Assembly (NCBI GenBank): GCA_037892935.1
Contig: JAYXKI010000019.1
Location: 62,001-126,000 of the forward strand
Direction: 5' to 3'
DNA length: 64,000 bases
Origin: Phlebopus portentosus
Taxonomy: Eukaryota > Basidiomycota > Agaricomycetes > Boletales > Boletinellaceae
Shown here piece after piece: positions 22,296 to 34,079 of the stretch. Positions within the stretch are counted from its first letter, which is position 1. Each line of letters opens with the position of its first letter. Under the pieces are notes generated by a model that saw only the letters and a program-made list of their open reading frames with translations, made no database searches and was not told the origin of the DNA. Position numbers and translations under genes: made by a program.

Positions 22296-23557
22296 ATGTC
22301 ACATCTCGCGTCGGGGGCTCCGGACCTACTCGGCTCCTCGGAATGCTTCCTCCTCTCTATAAGTTGTTGGTGGCGGCGAGGATCTCGAGCTTGTTTGCGG
22401 TCGAGGTCCTCTCTTTTTCTGAGCACGAGGTTAGGATTAATTGTTTGGAAGAACACTTGCCCTTATTCCGAAATCTCTTTTTTTTATTGCGAGAAAGTTA
22501 TATACATATACCCCCATCCCCTCATTTTCCCTCTCTTTTTGTCTCTTGCGAAGATTATGGCTTACCTTACCGTACGTTCCCTCATTTCCGTTGTTTCCTT
22601 TTTTTCTTGTCGTTTGATCGTTGTCTTTGGCTTTTCGTATGGAACACTTTGCCTCGTCGATGTTTACTATTGAGTCTTGTCAACTCGATTCGATGTTGTC
22701 AATCAGTCGCTCCTTACTTACCTAACATTCCTGCGGCCTCTGCAAGTGTCAAATTTTATTTCCGCTGATGATGAAGATCATGTGCCACTAGCACTGCTGC
22801 TAGCATTACAAAATACGGATGATCTGAATAAAGCCCATCTTGAAGAAAAGTCCAGTCTCATGTTTTGCCATATATTGTCTGGATTAGCAGATATAGCAGA
22901 TATAAACAGATATAAATAGCTCTAAACAATATAAACAGTTAGCGGGGAACGTCATCTTTTGTTTGGAGCTTACAAAGGATAATGTGAGACAATCTTCCCT
23001 ATTCAATCGTCACAGATGAAAAAAAAAACATCTTCCATATCTATCTATTGAAAGGTTCACCGGGAACGCGATGATATATTGCGTTGTGGCACTCGACTCG
23101 CTCTTTGATCGACTTTTGACATTGCAAAGTACACACATATATTTTATATAAGCGCTGGAATCTGAGATTTAAGGGATATTTTGGATGAAACTGATCTGGA
23201 AAGGGAAGCAGGAGTCACAGGAACTTACAACGTTGCGTTCATTAAGAAAAACTACACAATCAGGACGGAGGGGATGAAAGGGAAATGGATATGTACAATA
23301 AGAAAGAAGTAAGAGTAAGACCAAATGATAGGTATACAGCAAGGCGGTCTAATGCGAAAGGATGGATTGAAGGTCGGAAAAGGGTAGGGACAGTGCTATT
23401 TCGCTTGTCTTCTTTTCTTCATTTCGTATACATGCACCGCATGCACGAGCCCATATTCTATTCGTCCACGCGCCAGAAAACTTCCCGGCAAGAATCGAAA
23501 TCGGAATCAGGATCCCACGTTAGGCACTTTTGCTCTTGAGATCAATCACCGCACCCC
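22296..23557. other. Convergent intergenic region
   Basis: This is the 3' side of both the septin and the small minus-strand gene. It contains pyrimidine-rich stretches after the septin stop and a short AGATATA-type repeat around 22890-22940. No gene recognised. Confidence 0.5.
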
Positions 23558-24398
23558 TCAGTTGTGCAAATCAACGGCAGGCTTGTACGCTTCTGCGCCC
23601 TTGACTTCCTGCATAGTAGGGTGCTGAGGGGTAGGAGGGACGAACCCACTCGGGTGCTCGACCCGCCCCTCGCCGATTCTGACCTCCTGCGGGACCTTTT
23701 CGCTCCTCGTCCATTGCTCCGTAGTAGCCATTTCTTTCAAGTCGGCGAATGTCAGAACGCTCTCGGCTACACCCTTGGTGGGTAGCTTGTCAGTTGCGCG
23801 GGGACGAAGATCCGTTGCGAACGTCGTTGGCGCAGGTCCTGGACTGGGGACACGACGAATCCAGATGGGTGACGAGTCAAGCCGTCAGGAGTGGATGACT
23901 CATACGGGACTTTGGCAGACGGGCGACGGGACTGGAGGGGAGAACGAGTGACGGATTTCAGAGCGAACTCTTCCTCGACGCGACGCTTGACCGCGGCGAG
24001 CTCCTTGGGAGAGAATTGGTAAGAGCCGTGTTCTTCGGACTGGGCAGGGATGGAGGTGTGGAATGCACGAGCACCGGATGGATTGAGGGTGGTGGAGTTA
24101 CGGCGGGAAGAAAGCGCGGCACCTGAGGCAAGGGAAGAGCGGCGCGAACTCAGGGGGGTCCCGCTCATCGGGGACGCCTCACCATCGTCGAACCTACATC
24201 CTTTTCCTTAGCATTGCTCATCACGGCATTACCTATGGAGATGACCACTCACGTTTTAGTGGCATAGCTGACATCCTCAACGTCAAGTCCATTCTGAGCC
24301 GCCTCTGAGTTGGTAAAGAGGAGGCTCTTGATGTTCGCCCTAGCCGAGGCTGAGTTGGACGAGGAGTAGCGTTTGATAGTGCGGGGGATGTTATGCAT
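23558..24398 (-). CDS. Small conserved-looking protein with duplicated KVP...HPSGFV motif
   Basis: About 215 residues, function unknown. The first exon starts at 24398 (MHNIPRTIKRYSSS) and is Ser/Arg-rich. It ends at a GTGAGT donor near 24253. The second exon begins FDDGEASPMSGTPLSSRRSS. A motif of the form KVP-x-E-x(3-5)-G-x(2-3)-HPSGFV occurs twice, once near 23860-23920 and again near 23640-23690, close to the C-terminus. Between them the frame must change. Either a 62-nt GT-AG intron (donor GTATGA near 23910, acceptor CCAG near 23849) removes most of the first motif, or a base is missing in a C-run near 23852. The intron gives an in-frame join to PGPAPTTFATDL. The ending is AEAYKPAVDLHN and TGA. 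Confidence 0.65.
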
Positions 24399-26577
24399 GA
24401 TTATTCGTAGAGTGGGTAAACGGGGTGAGTTGTGGTGTCTAGTTCTCTAAGAAGCGTGTCTATATGCTTTTGAGATGGGAGAAAGGAAGAAAGATGAACT
24501 GTTCCTAACTAGGCCGTCGTTTACAACCAGTCCAATGCAGGCAACCAACCATGGAGCAGAAAACGGCATCCGATAGACGGATTCGGCAAGTGGAGTGGAG
24601 CACTTGCAAACGCAAACAAAAGAATACCCGCTTATTATTTTCTGGGGTACTCATCACCACCCTCAAATGCGGATAACAACAGTCCAACGTAAATTACGCG
24701 TAAACTTGAGGGGAGAGAGGTGCCGCCGTCGAAAATGTGGTTCGGACCTGACTCATCATTTCAAAATCTTGGCATGCCGACACACTCGAATACGGAAATA
24801 GCGGATTCCCGTCGGTAGCCGCCCCGTTCATTCTCCATTTTGGTCTGATTTTGCCTCCGTGAAGTGGTCAGCAGGTGTCAGCTGAGAAGAGGTGAGCGAC
24901 TTCGTGGTAGATGGCGAAAGTTTCAAAGCGCTGATCACGATTAGAACAAGGGCCCAAGGACCCGCTTGCCGAATATATTAGTCTTCCCGCCGTGAGCTCC
25001 TTTCTCACACGAGAGCCACTTGCCTATCTGCGCCATTCGTCCCAAATCTCTAGCGGAAAGCACTCGTATGTCCTTGGGTTCCCATCCTTCTTTATATCCG
25101 TGGTAGCTTGCTCTTTCCTCGGTGACCCTTGTCGTCTTATAGCTGTCCTCAAATACTGCACGGTAGTCTGTTGGAGCCGCGCATCGTCACCCTGCCGGCA
25201 ATAACGTGAATTCTGAAATGACTAGAGGCACTCAGTTTACGCTTTATCGATAATACTAATAGGTCTTCTTCGTCCCGATTCAGCGATGCGGTGAATGCTA
25301 GTGGCTCAGCCCCACCTGACCTTCGAATGCACGGCCATTAGTGTGTTTGATGTGATATCGTGAGGTGTGTGTTGGCTTGTTGACTTCGTGCTCCGCGAGT
25401 TATCTCCGAGTACGCCCTAGTCAAGGTGAAGCCATCCGATTATTGTGGAAGGTTCTTACACAGCTTTATGCTTGAAGGAGCAGACTCGATACATTCGCCG
25501 TTTCACCGCAACACGCCGCTCATTGAGCAGACATCTGGACTTTAAAGTCAATGCTTTACACTGTTGTTTCACTTTGATTCTCTGTTGCCACACATGACTA
25601 AACGGCAATGACATCTTTCAAACTACCCTTCGATTCTATTGGTACAGCGGGACTTGATGCGAACCGTAATTATTTGCGTTGTGTTACTGAGCACCTTTTG
25701 CCTGCTCCGCTTGAACTCATTTTCACTGCATAGGTGAGAGCCCCTCAAGTCAATGACCAGTACCAAAACGCATGTAATACAACATCGCATGTTGATTCAT
25801 AGCCTCTTCGCTGTTCAGGCCTTGGTTAATCCTGTTCTTGCTTGATCATCAAAAGTGCCTTCGGTGGTGTTTTTGGATTCGAGTCTCGATTAGTCGATAT
25901 TCCGAATCGTCCCTCAATTCTCTTGCAAGTTAATTTCACGTCAAGCTCATGATGAAGATGCGGTCATGATTATTGGTTCGAGCTTGGGTCACGAACGAAC
26001 TGTCTGCAGTAGAACTTGAACCTGGCTTTGCTATGGTAGAACCTTGTAAGACTGATCTCCATTCTGAACTTTGCGGAGTGCATCTATCCCGTGTATGACT
26101 TCAGCAGACCATTCGCTTCCCATTTTTTGATTGTCGCCTTTCCACCAGGTTCAATGCCGTCGATGGAATGTCTCACCTAGCGATATACAGTACAGATGGT
26201 GTAGGCTGGGTGAAATTATGAGTATGTTATTAGACTCGTACTTGGATCCGCCGCCATCCCAGTGTTTCCATGATACTCTCGATGCAAAACCATGATCCTG
26301 GACACCATGGTCTCCCTCGGAGATTAGTTTTTATCAATTATATGCCAATAACAGTCTCGCAAATGTTGACCTAGATCAAAGTACCTATGGATCGACATCC
26401 TTCACGATAGTTCCCAAATTATGGATCCAGAATTGCATATCATCTGGAGAGAACCTGCCAGAGAAGGTACGGCATGCGTGACAGCCATTGGAATATTCCT
26501 CCGCCATTATTCGAACCCAACCTTGGTGTCGAAGTTTTCAGCGAAAAAAAATACCGCGAACAGCACTATTGTGTCAT
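24399..26577. other. Gene-poor region, nothing recognised
   Basis: No open frame longer than about 80 codons and no splice-linked chain of exons that resembles a protein. No terminal repeats were found by eye. It could hold an old, eroded transposable element or a non-coding transcript. Confidence 0.4.
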
Positions 26578-27452
26578 TTGAAAGGCCCGGAGATGTCATT
26601 TCTTTTCATGATATCCCTGATAACAGGAGGTGGACCATCTGCGACTGAGGGAAATTGCAAAGGTCGAAGTCGAAGATCCATCTGCGTAGGGCATGATAGT
26701 AGACTTGACATACTGACATAGTAACACGAGACCGGTATTTAAGGGTGGCTTGAAATTGGATTGATCTTCTGAGCATCCTATATCCATACCTGAGATGCGA
26801 GAAGATGAACCAAACATACATTCAGTGACGAATGCTTGGTAGACAGACTAAAAATTCTCACTTCAGCTTGATAGATGTTTCCAGAGGCGGAAAGCGACTG
26901 CCACGGACGAGCCATCTTGAAGGGAGACTGCCTATGAGCCACCGTCAATTCGAGATGTAATGCGAAGAGAATCAGTCTGCAATGCATGCGAAATGATCCA
27001 TTCTCAGAGGTGCGAGCGGGCCTTGGAGGATAAGGACTGAGACTCAATCGTATCAGCTGAGCCATGAACGAGAATGCTTTTAACTGCACGTATGACCGTT
27101 GAGCCTATCACAGGTTTCCAGAGTCATTAGCAAGTTCTTTTGGGTACCTGATTGCGAAAGTGACGATCACCGGTCGACTCGAAAGAACAACTTGAAGGAC
27201 ATGACCGGCAAATGAATGATCCACCTGCAGGAAAACCGTCTAGAAAGAGTGATCACAGGAAATGCAGCTCTGACTCGGCACCATAAGGCAGTAATGTGGG
27301 CATACGCTGACTCGGACAATCCAGGGCAATGAGTAGCAAAAGTCAGTAGCCACGTCATTGTCAGCGCAAGCCCATTTTGTGAGAATCTGAACCCTGTCTC
27401 CACAGGCCGCAGCACAAGCCGGAAAAGCTCCAAGTCCGAGAAGAGTGGCCAC
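26578..27452 (-). CDS. Doubtful cysteine-rich (CFEM-like) gene or relic
   Basis: On the minus strand an exon near 27450-27290 encodes FPACAAAC, then Cys residues spaced 11, 9, 11 and 3 apart (WAC, DFC, SVC, HYC). This resembles the fungal extracellular CFEM fold, but only six of the usual eight cysteines are visible and the central CxC is missing. Downstream open frames at about 27089-26850 and 26790-26600 can be linked by plausible GT-AG introns (one donor follows IYQAE). No upstream exon with a signal peptide and ATG was found, and transmembrane segments are not clear. It may be a degraded receptor-like or secreted protein gene. Function is not claimed. Confidence 0.28.
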
Positions 27453-27868
27453 AGGAGGCGATGGTCGTAATGCTTAGCTATGCTGGTAAGAGTGCCCGAT
27501 GCGAAACTTAATCATCTAATTTTTGAACGCACCTGCGGCCTTGTGAATCAAGTAAAATCACGGTAGACCTTTATTCGCACGGTAGAGGTCATAAATACGA
27601 TCAGTTTCTATGAGGGAAGCCAGTTCTTATGCAGACAGAATTTCGCGACTTCATCATACTGATGGACTGATAAGGTTTAAAAACGACTGATGAAAGAAGA
27701 TGTCAATAAATATGGAAGGTCCACGTGGAGAGACGCGACAAATCATGGCGTGACGGGCGTTACGTCAACTCTTTTCCGAGTCACGACCTGTCGTGCCTGA
27801 CTCACTGTCCTTTGTCCTGTCCTCACAGAAAAGGGAATCTGGGCCACAACTTGGCGTAACCTATAACT
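27453..27868. other. Intergenic region
   Basis: Separates the doubtful cysteine-rich locus from the FunK1 relic. Nothing recognised. Confidence 0.4.
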
Positions 27869-30330
27869 ATGTTTTGCTCTTTCCTTTTCCCCTGTATTTC
27901 TCATGCTTTATTTCTAACATGCCGACTTATCCACAGGCACGACCTAAACGGAACTTACGACCATACCTCTACTCCGCGTAATCATCTGAGAGGAAGCACG
28001 CGTAAAGAACTTACTGGCAAATATGACGATAGAGCAAGTCGTGAGCGAGTCGAAGACTTACAGAAGGCTCTTAAAGGCGAACTAATGGATGCGATCCTGG
28101 TGGACGTTCCCGGACTCATCGAGAAAAAAATTCCTGCTACCTTGTTTCAAAGACTTCGCGGATCACGGAAGAGCATATCCCTCGCGAATGATCCTAAGTT
28201 CCCTAATCATAAGGAAATAGAGACTAATCGTCCCGAACCGGCCTCCCTCGAACACGGTCTTCATCCCGACACTCAAGGTTCCTCAGCAGATGCCATCCCA
28301 TATAATCAGGACGAAACGGATGAGAACGTACCCGATGGTCAGTCGAGCCAGGACACCGGAACATCTCGTTCTCAACCTGCCACCTCGGCAGTCGCTGAAC
28401 CGGCCCCTTGTCCGGTTCTAGACGAGATCTTGCACCCTTAAGTCCGGAAGAAATTGACTCTACTATGAAAGGCAGAAGAAGTGGCTTAAATGGCCGGATA
28501 CCAAAAAGCCGGGGAAGGAAGAACAGGTCTGCGAATTCCTGAACAGTATTCTGGCAAAGGTACGCAAGTACTTGTACGGCTCAGAACGGGGTCCCAAGGA
28601 CAGTACGGAGTGGATTTTCAGCGCGGAGTATGCGAACAAGCAGATGAAACTGGGCGAAGTCGGTCGAAAGCCGGACCTTGTACTTATTCCTCTCCTTAAG
28701 ATCATTCTGGGACTTGGGAAGATATTCGTAGCGTCGGCGAACTGAGGTCCTCCGAGTATCGAAGCGTTTATCGACTTGCCGAAGAAACGCTCTGCCGGTA
28801 TTTCCGGCTCATGTACGGGAGTAACGTAGGTCGACGCTTCGCTCTGTGCTTCAGCCTTATTGAAGTCATGGCCTTGTTTAAATACGACCGCTCGGGTGTC
28901 CTCGTTTCTGAGCAGTTTAATGTCCATAAAGCACCGATTGATTTCGTGCGAATCATCGTCAGTCTGGCTCTGGGAGAAGACTACTTCCTGGGTTTTGATC
29001 CCTCTTTTATACGTAGGAATGGCAAAAGCTATGTTAAACTCAACGATAAAGAGTAGAGTACGAGATCGTCGAAGTGCTTCATTTGCACTCCGTCATTCGG
29101 AGCCAAGGGACCGTTGCACTCCATGTTATAGATCCGGAGACCCATGATCACGGCGTTATAAAGGATCAATAGCACGGGAGGACCAAGAGTACTACTGGCT
29201 CAAATATCTAGAGACTCACGGCGTGCAGAATATTGCAAGACTCGTTGATCATCAGCTAGTCAGGTTCGAAATTGGGGATGAAGGCAACGTGGACGATGAA
29301 ACCGGCGCTGATAGAAAAGATGTAGCGGATGAGGTGAAGGAGGGCATCGAAACATGCGAACACCGTCGGGTGCGGATAACGCCATTCGGGGAGCCGTTGA
29401 GGTATTTCAGGCCTCTGAAGGAACTCGTTTCCGTATTCAAGGACTTCGCTGAAGGTAAGAACCGAGGCTGACTCTGAAGAGTTTCTTGTTCATCATTCAA
29501 TGCTTTAGGCGTATGGTCTGTCTATAAAGCTAGCATCTTCCACCGTGACATCAGTCGGCATAATCTCATTATAGTCAGGGAAGACGACGAGCCAATCGGA
29601 AAAAGGCTACGAAATCGACTTTGATTGCGCTGCAAGCATCGATCATATACGATCTGGAGTAGCCGAACTGACGGTATGCGCTTATAGCTAACTTTTGATG
29701 CATTACTGATGACACATTAAGGGGACGATACCATTTATGGCTATCTCAATGTTGAAAAACAACGGCTGTCCGCATAAGTGCTACTACGAGCTGGAGTAAC
29801 TGTTTTATACGCTCATTTGGATGTGTCTCACTGAGGATGGGCCGAGACGTAATGACCGTCCTGAACCTAGAAGGGACTTCAAAGGCACTCCACTAATGTC
29901 GTGGTGTGGTCCAAAGGTCGAAGCCGACGAGGACGACAAGGCCGTCTACAGACAGATCGCTAACAGCAAGAGGTGCCTGCTTAACGATTTCCAGGAGTTC
30001 GAAAATGGATTCATTTCGAACATGTCGAGCTACTTCGATCCTCAGCGCGAGATGCTGAGAAAGTTACGAGATTTGCTTTTCCAGCCGAAGACAAGAGCAA
30101 GTGTACAGGAAGAACTGGAACCAATTTTCGAACGCACGGATATCCACTAAGTCTTCCAGACATTTGTTGATATTCTGAGTGAAGCGCTCGAACAACTGGA
30201 AGCCAGCGGCACTGACCCGGAGAGTCCCTGTGCTGCAAACCAACGGCAAGTCGAAAACGATAACGATGACCTGCGACCGGCTTTTGCAGACTCTGCGGTA
30301 GTCGAGAGGGCCGCGCACTGACGTTGTATT
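27869..30330 (+). pseudogene. FunK1 fungal-type protein kinase pseudogene
   Basis: FunK1 is a kinase-like family expanded in multicellular fungi. Recognisable parts in order: an N-terminal region with TGKYDD and ELMDAILVDVPG; a KWLKWP block near 28485; RKPDLVLIP near 28670; WEDIRSVGEL near 28715; FKYDRSGV and a FVRIIVSLALGED block near 28880-28980; the catalytic loop FHRDISRHNLII near 29535-29570; the DFG-equivalent IDFDCAAS near 29612; GTIPFMAIS near 29725; and the C-lobe ELE-LFYTLIW near 29785. The frame is broken repeatedly: near 28440-28480, near 28700, near 29050, near 29170, and at an A-run near 29600 (one base too many). A TAA at 29797-29799 stands where Trp is expected. One internal GT-AG intron still joins cleanly. 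Catalytic-loop residues survive, but no intact product is possible. Confidence 0.85.
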
Positions 30331-31719
30331 CGGCTCCGAAAGCGCCTTAAGAAAGTGCTACTGCAAAAAAAATGGCACAGCGTGGAATCAAAGCACATAT
30401 CGATAAAGGCAGCGAAGGCTCGGAAAGGAAGAAGTACAACCTGATCCCCAAAGTCCCGCTTCGCGTCCGAAAAGGGTGTCACAGTCGATTGAATCGCTCA
30501 ATCTCGGTCTTTCAGGTCGGATTATTCTGGGTCCCAGTTCACGGGTCGTTAATTCGAAAGCCGTCGTATCTTCGTCTACCGCAGTGTCTCGGGTTAGACT
30601 TTCTTTGAAAATGGCAAATCAGGGAAACGACTCCCGGGCCGTTAGTGTAAGTCTCGCAGATCCTTGATCACTTACGGCACTGGTTCACGACGAAGTAGTC
30701 GACGGAATGATGGCTCACAGGACGCTGGCTCACGAGGCTATAGCTCACGGGGACTCTTGGCGCATTATTCTTCTCGAATCTGTAGACACTGTATATAGCA
30801 GCCTCGTGTAATTTAAATGATAATCTGGACGGAGGTCTTCTTACGTAGGCGACGAGAAATCGCATTGTGACAACCGATACATCTTACTTACATATCTCTC
30901 TGCCAAGCTGACAGCCGCATTTCACTCTTATTCTGGTCATAGCTTACTTCTTTCATCTGCTGTAGATGTAGCGTATGATTTTAGTAATAATCTTATCAGT
31001 TCAACATACACAAATACCAGCTGCTCGCATCACGTTCGTTAAATACCTCAATGGTAGTGACAAGTGACATCATGACATGACAAACGCGGAAAGATCGTTC
31101 GTTCGAACGAACGCAAGCTCTCTTCCTGACCACGACGAAGCCCTCGAGCTGAGTTTCGCGAGGCAAGCTGTTTCTTTTTTATTCGCACCGGAATCGTCAT
31201 ACACCAACACTGCAATGGGCCCGACTGGTCCAATTCTTCGTCCTTATGTGATTAGAGCTGCCGTGTCAAACTTGGGAGCCTCTTGCTGCCCATATCGAGC
31301 AAAGTGGATTTGGTAATCGCAATATACTTATTGTATTACCATCCTTTGCCTTTACAGTTAGGGAACTACGCCGGTTGAACAAGAACGCCAGGAATTCTCC
31401 TACTTATGCTGATCTCGTCGACAAGCGCCTCTCAAGCAGACGTCCTTCGAGCAGTTGTGACTGGCAGAAGTTTCGTCATCTAACCTGGTGTCGATATTTT
31501 GAAATACCTCCGGCTCATGATCTATTACTCACCACTTTGACTATCCTTATATTACACGCAATATCCTTGCGCAAAGGACCATCTTTGGGTCTGTCATGAC
31601 TCTCATAAGTTGGCACCCATGTCCGCCAGCCAGCCAGCATACCATCTTGACGTCTTGAGAATAAGGTAGTATAGCTCAAACTTTACGCTCCTTTCCTCAC
31701 ATTCCTTTATAATCGTTGT
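30331..31719. other. Gene-poor region
   Basis: Short open frames only. The first few hundred bases may be the tail of the FunK1 relic (basic residues typical of its C-terminus). Nothing else recognised. Confidence 0.4.
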
Positions 31720-33306
31720 ATGAGCGCAACGGTTACATTCGAGCCTCTTCCGGACAGCAAGCATCAGTTCGAATCGATAAGCATCGACTTGCACGGAAGG
31801 GATCAGGTCTATGTCATTGGATTCCCGCACCATTCTCTCGTGCCTACCCCCAGTTCTTCCTCGTCGCTCGACTCGCCTTCCGCATCAGAATGTGATTCAG
31901 AGTGTACCCGCGATGGGGACCATTACCACCGTGGAAGGTCTGTAAGACGGTCCAACAAAGCTGCGAAGGATACATCAAAAACGAAAAGCGGGATCGTGGT
32001 GAACGAGCTGGCCTTTTCTAATGAATTAGTGGAAGATAAGCTATGTGTTGTGCCGGCCGATCCGGACATCCCGCTGAAGATGCGGTTCGTGTTTGCAGCG
32101 ATTTGGCTAGCCCCCGGATACAAGGTCAGTTTTCTGACTCTTATGGATCTCGAGTACCATTGAGCTGATGAAGTATCGTCCTCGCCACAGGTAATGATCC
32201 TTCCGTCAGGAGGAACAAAAATCTACTACCAACGCGCGATACCGGGTAACCCAATGTGGAGGCGGATAAATCAAGGCTACGGTGTTGAACTTTCTGATCG
32301 GTTCATGACAGTTCTGGACAAGGGCATTCATATCGTGCGTTTGGTTCTTGGCACGCATTTCATTCATATTAACCAATGGCGCGCCTAGAAAATCGACACT
32401 CGTCCTAATAAGCATTCCCACAATATGCATGGCAGAGAACTCCTTCGCAGGGTCCTTCGTTACCTTCGCCGTTCCGCTTCCACTACGCGCTCGTCGTCTC
32501 AGCAACCAACATCCCGTGCTAGCACCTTCCCTCTCCACCCTCACCCACTCGTTCGGCAAATTCACACAGAGATAGAAGGAACAGAAAGGCATGATGGTGT
32601 ACGTCCTTACCAAATCGCCGCATGTGTGCGCGTGAGCTGGGCCGACGGACTGGGTGAGAACATGCGCTTTGAGCCTGAGAAAGGATTACTGGAGACGTTG
32701 AGGAAGGAACGCGAGGAGAAGTGGAGAGAAAAGGAGGAGGAAGACAAAGAGAGAGCGGAGAGGCAGGTGGAAATGATGGATGAGAAGGATATTGATAAGA
32801 TGGAGGTAGAGGCCAATCCGTTCTTGGATGATGCGAAGGGCATGAAGGAAAACTACCAAAAGAAAGAGGATGCAATCTCAGCAGGTGCCTCATCACTTGC
32901 TACCTCGACACCATCCGTAAACGCAACTCAAGGAGTTGAACGAGGACGTGCACGCGAACGAGCCCTCCCTCCCATTCCTGAAGCCGAGCACGAGCATGAG
33001 CATGAGCATGAGCATGAGCAAGAAATCGCCCAGGCATCGAAGACGCCTTTAGCCATTAACTCCTCGCCTCGTCCAAGCCGGCCTCAACGCACAAAATCAA
33101 ACACAACAAGATTGCCCAGCCGGCCTCGCGACTCATTGCCGGAGCGTGGCTCTCGATCACAATCCAAGGTCGAATCCAAAGGCTCCAAGGAGCCAGAGGA
33201 TTACTCCTTGAAGTCTACTAGGTCTAAGGAATCAAACGGTCGGTCGAGTGAACGCCGAAGTGACCGTGCCGCCAGTCCGCGCAGGGTAGCATCTAGGAGC
33301 ATGTGA
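31720..33306 (+). CDS. Unknown protein with charged, disordered C-terminus
   Basis: Not recognised. The start at 31720 opens MSATVTFEPLPDSKHQFE, then a Ser-rich insert, then a folded-looking block ending FVFAAIWLAPGYK before an intron. The next exon (from about 32192) reads VMILPSGGTKIYYQRAIPGNP and DRFMTVLDKGIHI. After another intron two frames compete between 32394 and 32600. One stays open all the way to the C-terminus. The other reads VPLPLRARRLSNQHPVLAPSL, which looks more protein-like but would need a further splice. From about 32640 the sequence is clear: a Glu/Lys/Arg coiled-coil-like stretch (LLETLRKEREEKWREKEEE), a His-Glu repeat at 32988-33020, and a Ser/Arg-rich tail to TGA at 33306. 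Membrane segments and catalytic motifs are absent. Confidence 0.6.
32988..33020 (+). repeat. Hexanucleotide repeat encoding His-Glu
   Basis: About five copies of GAGCAY-type units (GAGCATGAGCAT) encode an alternating Glu-His tract within the unknown protein. Confidence 0.8.
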
Positions 33307-34079
33307 GCCGTTCGAGTGCCAGTGATCATGTTGACTCCGTGTGAGGTCTCGACGAACAAAGTAGAATGGTTTTCGTATTGCAAAGTAATAGATGTTTCAG
33401 ATGCCTCAGCTTAACCCCCGCCCAATGTCAGGAGTAGTTTCTCAGGTTGTAGTAACAGTAGCGTTAGTTCTTTACTGCTCAGTTGCGACAAGATTACATC
33501 TAAGATGCAAGAAATAATCGACTCTCCGGGACTCATATTCCGTCCAATCCGCGAATGCCTTAGTTCTCAGAATATCAGATGGAAAATGAAAGTCATAACA
33601 GCAGACGACCGTCAAAATAATATATAGCGGGAGTCGAAGCGCCGCTCAAGAAGAAATGAACGAAACCAAGAGCAACTTTGAGTTACAGTAGTATTGCGCG
33701 TATTGGAATGGTAGGCCAGGACAGTCGTGCGAGCCGCAGCGCGGTACTGTTGGGTCGTAACTGTTGAAACCATCAATCGACCAGCTTCACTCTCTGCAAA
33801 TTCGGTACTTGCACGAGTCCCAAAGAACGAGAGACGTCAAGGACAGACATTTTCGAGATGATTCGACCCACAAGTAGATGCGGGAAGTGACGTGCATTTA
33901 TATTCGATTAGAACAGAAGTGCACGTCACTTCCCACATCTACTTGCGTCTCTGTCTCTATGCATCCGTTGTTAAAAAAAGACACATGTGTAGGGATAGAG
34001 AAAAAGTGTCTTTCCCTTCTTACAGTCATGTAAAAGAATATTCAAGCGACGTAATGATATAAAACGTGTGCCATTTGAA
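33307..34079. other. Convergent intergenic region with a foldback repeat
   Basis: Holds the 3' regions of the unknown protein and of the acyl-CoA synthetase-like gene. Its notable content is the hairpin at 33871-33945. Confidence 0.5.
33871..33945. repeat. Near-perfect inverted repeat (hairpin), 26-bp arms
   Basis: Arms 33871-33896 and 33920-33945 are complementary with a single C/T difference, which would be a G-U pair in one transcript strand. The loop is 23 nt. The left arm begins CAAGTAGATGCGGGAAGTGA. It is too long to arise by chance in a gene-free gap. Confidence 0.85.

Noticed and set aside
25970..26000. T-loop-like GGTTCGAGC
   Set aside because: No cloverleaf could be built around it and the last base of the B-box consensus does not fit.
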